In this document: piece by piece, positions 54,345 through 63,634 of the stretch
How positions within the stretch are numbered: the first letter of the stretch is position 1
Layout: every line of letters begins with the position of its first letter
Assembly (NCBI RefSeq): GCF_900660755.1
Contig: NZ_LR215050.1
Span: 930,001 to 994,000 of the forward strand
Reading direction: 5' to 3'
From: Acholeplasma hippikon
Lineage (GTDB): Bacteria; Bacillota_I; Bacilli_A; Acholeplasmatales; Acholeplasmataceae
Length of the DNA stretch: 64,000 bases
Notes under the pieces: model-generated
Seen by the model: the letters and a program-made list of their open reading frames with translations, nothing else
What the model was told of the DNA's origin: nothing
Databases searched by the model: none
Translations under genes and position numbers: made by a program

Positions 54345-56486
54345 TTAAGACTCCTTTGTTGTTTTAAACTTGAATAACTTTAAACTTAATGCATTTAATA
54401 CTACCATTATACTACTAAATCCCATACCAATACCTGCTAAAGATGGATTTAAAAATCCAAGTGCTGCAAGTGGTATCATACAAATATTATAGATGAATGC
54501 CCAGAAGAAATTCACATAGATATTTTTTAATGTTGCAAGTGATAGATCAATTGCATCTAATACCAATGACAAATCTTGATGCATTAATGTCACGTCTGAT
54601 GAATTAATCGCAATATCACTACCATTTGAAACGGCAATACCAACGTCAGCCATCTTTAATGCCGGTGCATCATTAATACCATCACCAACAAAAGCACAAA
54701 CGTACCCCTCATTTTGTATAGTTTCAACAATTTGGGCTTTTTCTTGTGGCAGAACAGATGCATAAACATCATCAATACCTACTAATTGTGCGATATATCT
54801 AGCTGTTTTTTCTTCATCACCTGTAATCATAAATGGTTTAATACCACGGGATTTAAGTGTTTGGATCAATTCTTTTACACCATCTTTAATTTCATCAGCA
54901 ATTGTTATCATATTAATAACTTCGTTATTTTTAATCGTGTAAAAGACTGTTTTTCCTTCATTTAAATACTTTTCACCATCATATGGTATTTCTACCTTAA
55001 GTTCGTTTGCTAACTTCTTAGAACCCACATAAATTGCATCTTGGTTAATTTTACCTTTAAGTCCTAGACCAACTAAGACCTCAAAATCAGTAACTTCTAA
55101 TAAAGTTCCATCGTATGCAAATTTAATCGCATCAGCAATTGGGTGATTTGAATGTGCTTCGATTGAAGCAGTTAATTGTAGTGTTTCTTTATCACCAATA
55201 AAATCTATTAATTCTGGTTTTCCTTTTGTAAGGGTTCCAGTCTTATCAAAAGCTATTGCGTTTATTTTATTCGCAATTTCAAAGAATTCTCCACCTTTAT
55301 ACATAATGCCTTGCTTAAATGCCATACCAGACGCCACTGAGATACTTGTGGGTGTTGCTAACCCTAAAGCACATGGACATGAAATAACTAAAACGGCAAT
55401 AGCAGGTGAGAAGCTTTCTGTTAAACTGTGATTTGTTAGTAAATAAATTACAAATACAATCAGACTAATGCCAACAACTGCAGGAACGAAAATACTTGCT
55501 ATTTTATCTGCAATTCTTTGCGCCTTTGGTTTAATTAATGCTGTATTTTCTACAGTTTCAATAATTTTAGCTAAAACTGAATTTGAAGCATCTTCTGTAA
55601 CTTTAACTTCAATTGTTTCATAAATATTCATTGTTGAACCAATAACTTTTGAACCTACCTCTTTACTTGCAGGCATTGATTCTCCCGTAATCATTGCTTC
55701 ATCCACGTATGTTTTACCTTTAACAACAATACCATCAACAGGTATTTTTTCATTTGCTAATACTAAAACCACATCATCAACTTTAACATCATCTATTTTT
55801 TTACTAATAAATGTTCCATTAACCTTTACTTTAGCCTCTTTTGCCCCTAAACTTACTAATTGTTGTAAGGCATCAGAGGTTTTCTCTTTGACTCTGTTTT
55901 CAAAGAAATTACCAATTAACACCATTAAAATAATAACCGCCGTAGTTTCAAAATACAATGTGTTGTGATGCATGTTCATTGTTCTAAAGGTTTCAACTAT
56001 ACTATAAATATATGCTGATACAGTACCGATGACAACAAGCGCATCCATACCTAAATTTTTATATTTTATTTGGTTAAATGTTTGAATAAAGAATCTTCTT
56101 CCTGGTATAAATAGCACAATTGATGCTAAAGCCCATTGGAAAAAGGCATTCATGAATAAATCCGGTACGGGAATGAAACTCATTCCTAAATGATTAAACA
56201 TCGTGTATAAAAGCGGTAATGAGAAAACAATTGCAATCATTAAATCAATAAAATCTTTTCTTTTTGCTTTAATTTGCTGTTCATTATCAATTGTTGGATA
56301 GTATCCTATCTTAAGTAGGTTATCTGTAATGTCATCTAATGTGAGGTCTTTTTCATTGTAGTTGAAAATTACTTTTTTACTAGTGACTAATACCTTTGCC
56401 TCAATATTGAGTTTAGAAAAATGTGATTCAATTGTCTTCGCACATTGAACACATGTAATGTTATTTACTTTAATTGTTTTTCTCAT
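54345..56486 (-). CDS. copA: Cu(I)-exporting P1B-type ATPase
   Basis: 713 aa. A single N-terminal HMA domain with CVQC (C12, C15), eight membrane segments, TGES (267-270), the CPC metal site (C370-P371-C372), phosphorylation site DKTGTLT (D414), the HP motif (SNHPIADA) and GDGINDAPAL. The last two membrane segments carry YN-x4-P and M-x2-SS-x4-N patterns (IYNICMIP; GMGFSSIMVVLNALSL), the Cu(I)-specific P1B-1 signature, so CopA rather than CadA/ZntA. Starts 2 nt after the regulator gene. Confidence 0.92.
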   Translation of the reverse strand: MRKTIKVNNITCVQCAKTIESHFSKLNIEAKVLVTSKKVIFNYNEKDLTLDDITDNLLKIGYYPTIDNEQQIKAKRKDFIDLMIAIVFSLPLLYTMFNHLGMSFIPVPDLFMNAFFQWALASIVLFIPGRRFFIQTFNQIKYKNLGMDALVVIGTVSAYIYSIVETFRTMNMHHNTLYFETTAVIILMVLIGNFFENRVKEKTSDALQQLVSLGAKEAKVKVNGTFISKKIDDVKVDDVVLVLANEKIPVDGIVVKGKTYVDEAMITGESMPASKEVGSKVIGSTMNIYETIEVKVTEDASNSVLAKIIETVENTALIKPKAQRIADKIASIFVPAVVGISLIVFVIYLLTNHSLTESFSPAIAVLVISCPCALGLATPTSISVASGMAFKQGIMYKGGEFFEIANKINAIAFDKTGTLTKGKPELIDFIGDKETLQLTASIEAHSNHPIADAIKFAYDGTLLEVTDFEVLVGLGLKGKINQDAIYVGSKKLANELKVEIPYDGEKYLNEGKTVFYTIKNNEVINMITIADEIKDGVKELIQTLKSRGIKPFMITGDEEKTARYIAQLVGIDDVYASVLPQEKAQIVETIQNEGYVCAFVGDGINDAPALKMADVGIAVSNGSDIAINSSDVTLMHQDLSLVLDAIDLSLATLKNIYVNFFWAFIYNICMIPLAALGFLNPSLAGIGMGFSSIMVVLNALSLKLFKFKTTKES

Positions 56487-56488
56487 AT

Positions 56489-56842
56489 TTAGCCTCTCAA
56501 TTCTTTATATGAAGCATGTATCAAGTCAATAATCGCTTTATTTTTAAGTTTATAATACACCATTTTCCCAATGCGATTAGACGAAACTAAGTTATATTTT
56601 TTAAGTGTTTTTAATTGATGCGACACAGCACTTTTTGTAATTCCCAATACATGTCCTAGATCACACACACAAAGTTCATCTTCACTAATTGCCTCTAACA
56701 TTTTAATACGTGTTAAATCACTCATTACTTTTAGTAACTCACTAATTTCAATATATGTTTTGTCATCCTTCATTTTATTTTCTACTTTATCAATGACATC
56801 TTTATGAAATAATGTACAGTTACAATTTTCTTTACAAGCCAT
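56489..56842 (-). CDS. ArsR/SmtB-family metal-responsive repressor of the copper operon
   Basis: 117 aa from the ATG at 56842, preceded by AGAGGTG. Winged-helix HTH (LGITKSAVSHQLKTLKKYNLVSSNR, about residues 66-90). The alpha-3 metal site ELCVCDL (C58, C60) and the Cys-rich N-terminus ACKENCNC (C3, C7, C9) match CadC-type sensors of Cd/Pb/Zn rather than usual copper regulators. It leads the regulator-copA-copZ operon and is probably autoregulated through the palindrome at 56857-56878. Confidence 0.88.
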   Translation of the reverse strand: MACKENCNCTLFHKDVIDKVENKMKDDKTYIEISELLKVMSDLTRIKMLEAISEDELCVCDLGHVLGITKSAVSHQLKTLKKYNLVSSNRIGKMVYYKLKNKAIIDLIHASYKELRG

Positions 56843-56856
56843 TTTATCACCTCTAT

Positions 56857-56878
56857 CAGTTGAGTATTCATTCAACTG
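56857..56878 (-). promoter_or_regulatory. Probable operator of the copper operon
   Basis: Perfect inverted repeat CAGTTGA-8 nt-TCAACTG placed between the -10 and the repressor start codon. Position and symmetry suit repression by an ArsR-type dimer; the sequence binding is inferred. Confidence 0.65.
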
Positions 56879-56879
56879 T

Positions 56880-56908
56880 ATTATACAACCACTCATCCTT
56901 TTAAGCAA
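56880..56908 (-). promoter_or_regulatory. Promoter of the copper operon
   Basis: -35 TTGCTT (56903-56908), 17-nt spacer, -10 TATAAT (56880-56885), minus strand; begins right after the yitT terminator. Confidence 0.68.
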
Positions 56909-56934
56909 GAAAAAAGTGCCTTTTTGGGCACTTT
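56907..56934 (-). terminator. Terminator of yitT
   Basis: Hairpin GTGCC / GGCAC with loop CAAAAA (56916-56931), followed on the minus strand by TTTTTTCTTG; the yitT stop touches the first arm. Confidence 0.8.
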
Positions 56935-57923
56935 TACGCAATTGTCTTTTTCTTAAAATTACCAAACACTTGTTTAACTGGTTGTGTAATAATAAATGCT
57001 TTTGGATCAACGTGATTCACAAGTTGTGTTAGACTAACTAATTCATAACTTGAGATAACCACTTTAATTAAAGTTTTATCTTTTCTTGTGTATCCACCTT
57101 GTACGTTGACTAAAGTAACACCGCGATAAATCTTAGTTAAAATGTCTGAAATAATATCATTTGGATTATCTGTAATAATATCTACTGAAATGAAATGATA
57201 GGCTGTATGCATTCTATCTGTAAGAATCATTGAGACAACTTGTCTTAAGATTGTATATGAAATAACAATTCCCGCAGCAGCTGATGCTTGTGTTACACCG
57301 TCAATAACTGCGTTATCAACTAAATGTTGACCAGTAATTAAACCACCTAATAAAGCAATTGTCATATTCATTGTTAATGAAATGAACCCTACTGATTTAC
57401 CATTTTTTAGTGCTAAATATTGTGCAATGATATCTAATCCACCCGTTGATGTCCCATATCTTAATGCACCACCAGTACCTAAGCCGACTAAGATACCACC
57501 TAAAATAGTTGCAGTTAAAGCTTGTGATTGACTATCTAAACCTAGTTCAATTGGTTTAATATAACCAATGATTGTTGCTTGAATTAAAACTGAAATAAGT
57601 GAATATATAACAAATTTTTTAGAAACACCAAACCAACCTAGAACCATTAAAGGAATGTTTGCAATAATGATAAATGCACTTAAAAATATACCTTCCCATG
57701 CAGAAATATCCATATGCAATGTATATTTAAAGAAGTCACGAATTAACTGAGATATACCTGGAATACCACCTGTATACATTGGAATAACCGATGCTTCTAA
57801 AAACCATTTGACACCAAAACCATAAACAACAGTAAAGAACACCACTGCTGCTAATCTTTTTAGTTCAGGAGCTATTTTCGAAGTATATTGATCACTATGT
57901 AAGAATTCGTTAATTGATTTCAT
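56934..57923 (-). CDS. YitT family integral membrane protein
   Basis: 329 aa with about five to six membrane segments in the first ~230 residues, containing the family motifs YTGGIPGISQLI, GTGGALRYGTSTGGLDIIAQYLALK and IDGVTQASAAAGIVISY. A C-terminal soluble DUF2179 domain follows (about 245-315, with ITDNPNDIISDILTKIYRGVTLVNVQGGYT). Function unknown; often proposed as a transporter-like protein. Follows metG by 8 nt, so transcribed from the metG promoter and T-box. Confidence 0.88.
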   Translation of the reverse strand: MKSINEFLHSDQYTSKIAPELKRLAAVVFFTVVYGFGVKWFLEASVIPMYTGGIPGISQLIRDFFKYTLHMDISAWEGIFLSAFIIIANIPLMVLGWFGVSKKFVIYSLISVLIQATIIGYIKPIELGLDSQSQALTATILGGILVGLGTGGALRYGTSTGGLDIIAQYLALKNGKSVGFISLTMNMTIALLGGLITGQHLVDNAVIDGVTQASAAAGIVISYTILRQVVSMILTDRMHTAYHFISVDIITDNPNDIISDILTKIYRGVTLVNVQGGYTRKDKTLIKVVISSYELVSLTQLVNHVDPKAFIITQPVKQVFGNFKKKTIA

Positions 57924-57931
57924 TTATTTTT

Positions 57932-59482
57932 TTACCCTAAAATTTCCGCTAACTTCTTCTCTAAATCATATCTTTCAAATAATGGTTTTGCAACACCAAT
58001 TTGTTTTTCAGGATATAATCCGAATACTTTAGCACTTTCTAAGCCAGAGGCTTCAATATCTAATTGTTCAAAAATCTTTTTAGCAGTTTCTGGTAAGAAT
58101 GCTTGTAGGTAAACAGCAATGAAACGAATTGTTTCTACAAGACTGTATAAAACATGAGCTAATTTTTCAGTTTCACCGTTTTTATTTAAGTTCCATGGTT
58201 CTGCTAAATCAATGTACTTGTTTGCAGCGCGTGCAACATTGATTAATTCTTCTAACGCATCTCCAACATGTAATGAATCCATGTGATTGCTTACAGCATC
58301 AAATAAAGCAAGTGCTTTTTCTTTTAATGAATATTCAAATGGTTCCTCAATTTGAACCTTTTTCACTAATCCACCTTGATATTTATTAATCATACCGATG
58401 GTTCTATTCACTAAGTTTCCAAGTGTATTTGCTAGATCGGAGTTATTTCTTTCAATAATTAATTCATATGTAATGTTGCCATCTTGAGCATATGGTATTT
58501 CATGTAATACATAGTATCTTACCACATCAACACCAAAATGTTGAACAAGTTTATCAGTATACATTGTATTACCTACAGATTTACTCATCTTATTCTTATC
58601 TACTAATACCCATGGGTGACCAAAAATCTTCTTAGGTAATTCTAAGCCTAGTGCCATTAAAATCACTGGCCAATAAATCACGTGGAATCTCATGATGTCT
58701 TTTCCAATCATATGTAAATCAGCTGGCCAGAACTTTTCAAAACTTTCTGATGGGTTTTCTGGATCATATCCAATCCCTGTAATATAATTTGATAAAGCAT
58801 CAACCCATACATAGGTTACGTGCTTATCATTTGATAAAACGGGAATTCCCCATTTAAATGATGTTCTTGAAACTGATAGGTCAGGTAATTCTTCTTTTAA
58901 GAAGTTTTGTAGCACTTCGTTTTTTCTTGATTCTGGTTCAATAAAACCAGGATTTTCTTCGATATGTTTAATTAAACGTTCTTGGTATTTGCTTAATTTT
59001 AAGAAATAAGCATCTTCACTCATCCAAACTGGAATATCACCTGAAGGACCTTTTCCATCAACGATTTCTGTTTCAGTTAAGAAAGCTTCATCAGCAATTG
59101 AATACCAACCTTCATATTTACCTAGATAGATGTCACCTTGTTCTAAAAGACGTTCAAATATTTTTTGAACAACAGCTTTGTGGTTAGGGTTTGTAGTTCT
59201 TACGAAATTATCATAAGAAACACCAACTAAATCATAAATTCTTTTAATTTCAGATGAAATCATATCCACATAACTTTGTGGTGATAAGTCTTGTTTTGAT
59301 GCATTATTTTCAATTTTTTGTCCATGTTCATCAGTTCCAGTTTGAAAGAACACTTCATATCCTTGTAATCTCTTATAACGTGCGATTGCATCACTTAAGA
59401 TAACTTCATAAACATTTCCGATGTGTGGAATTGCTGATGCATATGCAATTGCAGTTGAAATATAAAATCTCTTGTTTGACAT
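57932..59482 (-). CDS. metG: Methionyl-tRNA synthetase
   Basis: 516 aa class I synthetase. AIPHIGNVYEVI (HIGH-type) and KMSKSVGNT (KMSKS) are present. The connective-peptide zinc knuckle has lost its Cys residues (WYSIADEAFLTE ... KGPSGDIPVW, where zinc-binding relatives have two CxxC pairs). The C-terminal dimerising tRNA-binding domain of Bacillus MetS is absent, which explains the short length. Expression is controlled by a methionine T-box immediately upstream. Confidence 0.96.
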   Translation of the reverse strand: MSNKRFYISTAIAYASAIPHIGNVYEVILSDAIARYKRLQGYEVFFQTGTDEHGQKIENNASKQDLSPQSYVDMISSEIKRIYDLVGVSYDNFVRTTNPNHKAVVQKIFERLLEQGDIYLGKYEGWYSIADEAFLTETEIVDGKGPSGDIPVWMSEDAYFLKLSKYQERLIKHIEENPGFIEPESRKNEVLQNFLKEELPDLSVSRTSFKWGIPVLSNDKHVTYVWVDALSNYITGIGYDPENPSESFEKFWPADLHMIGKDIMRFHVIYWPVILMALGLELPKKIFGHPWVLVDKNKMSKSVGNTMYTDKLVQHFGVDVVRYYVLHEIPYAQDGNITYELIIERNNSDLANTLGNLVNRTIGMINKYQGGLVKKVQIEEPFEYSLKEKALALFDAVSNHMDSLHVGDALEELINVARAANKYIDLAEPWNLNKNGETEKLAHVLYSLVETIRFIAVYLQAFLPETAKKIFEQLDIEASGLESAKVFGLYPEKQIGVAKPLFERYDLEKKLAEILG

Positions 59483-59494
59483 ATAATTACCTCC

Positions 59495-59735
59495 AAATAA
59501 AAAGTCCTAAGATTAAAAAATAATCTAAGGACGAAAATCTTTTCCGCGGTACCACCTTAGTTCCATGAAAGATTTCATGGCCCCTCTATATCTATAACGC
59601 GATTAACCGTTTTACTCTACCTATCGAATAAAATACTCAGAAGCCATCGGTATAAGCTATTTATTCCTTTACACCAACCAGGAACTCTCTTTGAAATAGT
59701 TGTTATACTAAATCTTCTTCAACGTATGATTAAGT
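59495..59735 (-). promoter_or_regulatory. T-box riboswitch (methionine) controlling metG-yitT
   Basis: Carries AAGGTGGTACCGCGG (59544-59558), the hallmark T-box sequence whose bulge base-pairs with the tRNA acceptor end. Further upstream, stem I has the GAAGAAG...CTTC specifier stem, an AGAGAG...GGTTGGTG distal loop region and a specifier loop reading CGATGG, i.e. codon AUG. Uncharged tRNA-Met should favour the antiterminator and switch on metG. Confidence 0.9.
59504..59532 (-). terminator. T-box regulated terminator before metG
   Basis: Stem GTCCTTAGATTA pairing with TAATCTTAGGAC, then CTTTTTATTT on the minus strand. The 5' arm overlaps bases that alternatively pair with the T-box sequence as antiterminator. 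Confidence 0.85.
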
Positions 59736-59743
59736 TCATTATC

Positions 59744-59749
59744 ATTATA
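59744..59749 (-). promoter_or_regulatory. -10 element for the T-box/metG transcript
   Basis: Perfect TATAAT on the minus strand just upstream of stem I. The -35 at 17 nt is poor (TGGTTT). The rest of 59750-59779 shows no further feature. Confidence 0.5.
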
Positions 59750-59779
59750 ACTTATTTTATAAAATAAAACCACATCTAC

Positions 59780-60622
59780 TCATTTTATTTTATATGCTTT
59801 GTAAACTTCTGATTTATGTACACCAAGTTTTTTAGCAACAATTTTTAACGCTTCTTTTTCTTCTCTTCCTGAAGCGATTAACTCGCCCATTAATTGATCA
59901 ATATCAATTGTTTGTTCTTTTTCAGTTTGTATGTGTCCTTCCAACAAAATAACATATTCGCCACGTTCATCAAACTCAAGTTCATGCATTTCGCTTAACA
60001 TACCTCGATAAAACGTTTCAAATTTCTTTGTAATTTCTCGTGCTAAAACACATTTACGTTCACCTAAAACATCATACATGATTCTTAATGTTTTAGAAAT
60101 ACGTAAAGGTGATTCATAAAAGACTACGGTTTCTTCTCTTTTTACATACTTTGATAAAACAATTTCAATTTCGCTCTGCTTCTTAGGTAAGAAACCAACG
60201 AATGTAAATGGTTGTGGAACTAATCCACTAGCACTTAGTGCACTTAACATTGCTGATGCTCCAGGAATTGGAACAACATCAATCTCATTTTCTACAGCGA
60301 GTCTCACTAATGTAAAACCCGGATCATTTACTAAAGGAGTGCCAGCATCAGAGACCAATGCCACATTTAATCCGTCTTTAATTTTAGATATGATTTCATC
60401 AGCTTTTAAAGTTTCATTATACTTTTGATAACTTTCTAGTTTTGCTTTAATTTCAAAATGCATTAGTAGTTTAGATGTTACTCTTGTATCTTCGCAAAGC
60501 ACTAAGTCTACTTCTTTTAAAGTTTCAATTGCGCGAAATGTCATATCACTTAAATTACCAATTGGAGTTGATACGATGTAAAGTTTATTTTTTTCAACTT
60601 GAAAACTATTTTGAACTTTCAT
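59780..60622 (-). CDS. rsmI: 16S rRNA (cytidine1402-2'-O)-methyltransferase
   Basis: 280 aa tetrapyrrole-methylase-fold enzyme (Bacillus YabC position). Motifs: LYIVSTPIGNLSDMTFRA at the N-terminus, LCEDTRVTSKLL, VALVSDAGTPLVNDPG and VVPIPGASAMLSALSASGL, and FYESPLRI. Ends with a small C-terminal helical part. Start ATG has AAGGAG 8 nt upstream and overlaps the preceding gene by 17 nt. Confidence 0.95.
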   Translation of the reverse strand: MKVQNSFQVEKNKLYIVSTPIGNLSDMTFRAIETLKEVDLVLCEDTRVTSKLLMHFEIKAKLESYQKYNETLKADEIISKIKDGLNVALVSDAGTPLVNDPGFTLVRLAVENEIDVVPIPGASAMLSALSASGLVPQPFTFVGFLPKKQSEIEIVLSKYVKREETVVFYESPLRISKTLRIMYDVLGERKCVLAREITKKFETFYRGMLSEMHELEFDERGEYVILLEGHIQTEKEQTIDIDQLMGELIASGREEKEALKIVAKKLGVHKSEVYKAYKIK

Positions 60623-61337
60623 TTAGATAACTCCTTCCTTGATAGATTGCCTGCATTTCATCACTGTATTCCGTTTTGTTTTTATACTGAATCAGTGGAG
60701 GCTCAACGATTAAATATCCCTCACCTTTAAATCTAGCCTCGATGAGAACTTGATTTGGTTTTGATGTAATTGTTGGGTGTACAAATCTAATTCTTTTAAT
60801 TCTAAAATCATATTTAGTTAAATTGATTATAATTTCATCAAGGCGGTCAGCTTTATGTACCATAAAGAATAACCCACCATGTTTAATGTTTTTTCTTGCA
60901 GCTAAAACTAAATCTTCTAATGTTAAAAAGAGTTCATGTTTAGCAATTTCCATATCTAAATCCATACTTCTTTTGGTTTCTTTGTTCACTTTAAAAAAAG
61001 GTGGATTAGATACGATGACATCTGCTTTTTGTTCTAAATTTAATGTTTTTAAATCAATATTTAAACAATCTAACTGGTTTTCTAAATGATTTAAAATGAT
61101 GTTTTTCTTGGCTTGTAAATATCTAGATTCCTGTAATTCAATACCTAATATTTTTGCTTTTGTTTTTTGTGACAAATAAAGCATAATTGCTGCATTTCCA
61201 CATCCAAAATCACAAACCAATTTTGACCCTTTAGGAATTCTAGCAAAATCAGAAATGACAATGGTATCTAGATTAAATGCTTTTCCAATTTCAGACTCTA
61301 TATTTAATTTTGTACCTAACAAATCACGAACGGCCAT
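60606..61337 (-). CDS. tRNA1(Val) (adenine-N6)-methyltransferase-like protein (YabB/TrmN family)
   Basis: 243 aa class I methyltransferase. SAM loop VCDFGCGNAAIMLYL (about residues 41-55) and catalytic VSNPPFFK (about 110-117); the NPPF form suits N6-adenine methylation. Equivalent in position to Bacillus YabB, between holB and rsmI. The target adenine is inferred from family. Overlaps holB by 14 nt. Confidence 0.85.
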   Translation of the reverse strand: MAVRDLLGTKLNIESEIGKAFNLDTIVISDFARIPKGSKLVCDFGCGNAAIMLYLSQKTKAKILGIELQESRYLQAKKNIILNHLENQLDCLNIDLKTLNLEQKADVIVSNPPFFKVNKETKRSMDLDMEIAKHELFLTLEDLVLAARKNIKHGGLFFMVHKADRLDEIIINLTKYDFRIKRIRFVHPTITSKPNQVLIEARFKGEGYLIVEPPLIQYKNKTEYSDEMQAIYQGRSYLNESSK

Positions 61338-62280
61338 CTCTTGTTATTTCCTCTAATATGATTGCATATGCAGTTAAATTTAAGTTTACATTAATTGGAA
61401 GTCTTAAGTTCTCTATTAATGTATGCGTTGCTTCAATCATTTTCTGAACCTTTTCAATTGTTAATCGATTAACGATTGCAAGCAGTTCATCTTTCATAAA
61501 ATCAAAATATACATTTAAATTCATGTATAAATGCATAACATCAAGTAAAGTTGAACTTACTAAAGTTAATACAAATGTTAACCACTCTTTATCATCACTA
61601 TAATGCATTACTAGTTTGTTTGTGATTTCTAAGAATGATTGCTTATTTAATGCAAGTTTTAAAACAATTTCATCATATAATTCAATCGCATTTATATAAT
61701 TTGAATCGTGAATAAGTTCAATTGCTTTATTTATATCTTTTGTGTACTCTGTTAAAAATTTAGCATTTTTTAAATCAATATCATGCTTTCTAAGTTGATT
61801 CACAATCTCTTCTTTACTTAGATCTACGATTCTTACGATTTGGGCACGAGATAAAATGGTAGGTAACATACTAGATAAATCTTCAGTTAATAAAATACCT
61901 ATTGTTTCATCGCCTTTTGGCTCTTCTAAGAACTTTAAAAGCGAATTAGCGGCCGATACCGACATCGTTTCAGCATATTCAATGACATAAACTCGTTTCC
62001 CACTGACTAAGCTGGTTTTAGAAAATTCCTTTTGCAAGGCCATTATTTGTTCTTTTTTTATCGATAAACCCTCTTTTGTTATGTAAACAAAATTTGGGTA
62101 ATTACCTGAATCAATTAATTCTTTTAAATTATCCTTATTTGAACTAGACTTAAAAATCTCATAGGCGATTTCTTTAGCTAGTTTTAATTTATTCTCTGCT
62201 GAAGAACCACTTAAGAGATACAAATGAGATAATCTATCTTTTTGTATTGCATTTTTAAATCTTAGGATAATATCATTCAT
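61324..62280 (-). CDS. holB: DNA polymerase III delta' subunit
   Basis: 318 aa clamp-loader subunit. Shows HLYLLSGSSAENKLKLAKEIA in place of a functional Walker A (expected for delta'), KKEQIMALQKEFSKTSLVSGKRVYVIEYAETMSVSAANSLLKFLEEP (in parts about 75-120) and ILLTEDLSSMLPTILSRAQIV, where the usual SRC motif is SRA. The zinc-binding Cys residues of longer homologues are not seen. ATGA overlap with tmk. Confidence 0.9.
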   Translation of the reverse strand: MNDIILRFKNAIQKDRLSHLYLLSGSSAENKLKLAKEIAYEIFKSSSNKDNLKELIDSGNYPNFVYITKEGLSIKKEQIMALQKEFSKTSLVSGKRVYVIEYAETMSVSAANSLLKFLEEPKGDETIGILLTEDLSSMLPTILSRAQIVRIVDLSKEEIVNQLRKHDIDLKNAKFLTEYTKDINKAIELIHDSNYINAIELYDEIVLKLALNKQSFLEITNKLVMHYSDDKEWLTFVLTLVSSTLLDVMHLYMNLNVYFDFMKDELLAIVNRLTIEKVQKMIEATHTLIENLRLPINVNLNLTAYAIILEEITRDGRS

Positions 62281-62882
62281 AGTCTTTCTAAAATTACCTT
62301 TAATATTTCTTTATATATTTCTTCAATACTTCTATTTCCATCAATCTTCATGACTCTATCTTGATCTTTGCAAACAAGTTTTAGATAACCTTCACGAACC
62401 TTGATGTGAAAATTAAATTTTTCGCTATCTAATCGATCTTTTTTATCTGTTCTATTTTTATTCACACGACTAATCCCAACTTCTGGATCTAAGTCAATAT
62501 AGAAAGTTAAATCTGGCATATAGTTTAATGCGTAAGTATTAATACTTTTAACAAATTCTTCTCCCAAATCTCTTCCATATGCTTGATATGCCATTGATGA
62601 ATCAATATAGCGATCACATAAAATGATTTTGTCTAGATTTGGAATGATTACTTCATCAAGATGTTGTGCTCTTGATGCAGCAAATAAAAGTGCTTCTGTG
62701 TGAGGAGTAATCTCTGTATTATGATTATCTAATAATACCTGTCTAATTTTCTCAGCTATTTTAGATCCCCCTGGTTCCCTTGTCACAACAACCTCTTTAC
62801 CCGCATTGATTAAATATTCCTTAATCATAGCAATCAGTGTTGTTTTTCCGGTTCCTTCTCCGCCTTCAAATGTAATAAACAT
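62277..62882 (-). CDS. tmk: Thymidylate kinase
   Basis: 201 aa; phosphorylates dTMP to dTDP. P-loop FEGGEGTGKTTL (residues 4-15), TREPGG, the DR pair in LCDRYIDSSMAYQAYGR, and a lid region with basic residues (RTDKKDRLD). Normal length. It precedes holB as in Bacillus, though the yaaQ-yaaR genes found between them there are absent. Confidence 0.96.
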   Translation of the reverse strand: MFITFEGGEGTGKTTLIAMIKEYLINAGKEVVVTREPGGSKIAEKIRQVLLDNHNTEITPHTEALLFAASRAQHLDEVIIPNLDKIILCDRYIDSSMAYQAYGRDLGEEFVKSINTYALNYMPDLTFYIDLDPEVGISRVNKNRTDKKDRLDSEKFNFHIKVREGYLKLVCKDQDRVMKIDGNRSIEEIYKEILKVILERL

Positions 62883-62908
62883 AAAGATTCTCTCCTTCTT
62901 AGTTATGC

Positions 62909-63634
62909 TTACTTATAGTATATATGATATAAATATAGACCACAAGCCGGTGCAGTCTTGGCTGTTAGTGTTCTTTCCTTCGTTTCAAGTAAAGTTTTGA
63001 TATGTCCAACAGGTTTTTTACCTGTGCCAATAGCCAATATATTGCCCATGATACTTCTAACCATATATCTTAAGAAACTATTTCCATGAATCTTAAAGAT
63101 ATAATGTGTTTTTGTTTCTTTATAGTCAAATGAGTAAATTGTTTTTACCGGTGGTTTTCCTTCTTTATTTGGGCTAAATGCTGTAAAATCATGTGTTCCA
63201 ACAATTGCTTTCATATCTTCTTTAACAAGATTAATGTCAAAACCACGCTCATATACTTCATAATTACAAGTAAAAGCTGATGAAGGCTTTTTAGCAACTT
63301 TATAAATATATGTTTTTGATTTAGAACTGTGTCTTGCATGAAAATCATCATTCACTTTTTTCACTGACTTAATTCTTATATCTCCAGGAAGACGCTTATT
63401 TAATCCTTCAACCCAACGTTCTTGTGGAATATCCATATCCGCATCAAAATGAAGTACTTGATAAAGTGCGTGAACACCTTTATCTGTTCTTGAAGATGCA
63501 AATGTGGGGATATCAATTTGTGTCATTAAACGAAAGGCCTTTTCGATTGCTCCTTGAATACTTACATCATTAATTTGTTTTTGGTAACCACTATAATTGG
63601 TTCCATCATATGACACAACCGCTTTATAACGCAT
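62909..63634 (-). CDS. truA: tRNA pseudouridine synthase A
   Basis: 241 aa from the ATG at 63634 (MRYKAVVSYDGTNYSGYQ), with GGAA 7 nt upstream; a TTG at 63649 is less likely. Makes pseudouridine at tRNA positions 38-40. The catalytic Asp lies in SSRTDKGVHAL (about residues 45-55). Overlaps the ecfT stop by 11 nt, preserving the Firmicutes ecfT-truA order. Confidence 0.95.
   Translation of the reverse strand: MRYKAVVSYDGTNYSGYQKQINDVSIQGAIEKAFRLMTQIDIPTFASSRTDKGVHALYQVLHFDADMDIPQERWVEGLNKRLPGDIRIKSVKKVNDDFHARHSSKSKTYIYKVAKKPSSAFTCNYEVYERGFDINLVKEDMKAIVGTHDFTAFSPNKEGKPPVKTIYSFDYKETKTHYIFKIHGNSFLRYMVRSIMGNILAIGTGKKPVGHIKTLLETKERTLTAKTAPACGLYLYHIYYK

Noticed and set aside
56843-57010. Long N-terminal extension of the ArsR-type repressor
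   Set aside because: It would run through the promoter, operator and yitT terminator; the ATG at 56842 has a good ribosome site and gives the normal family length.
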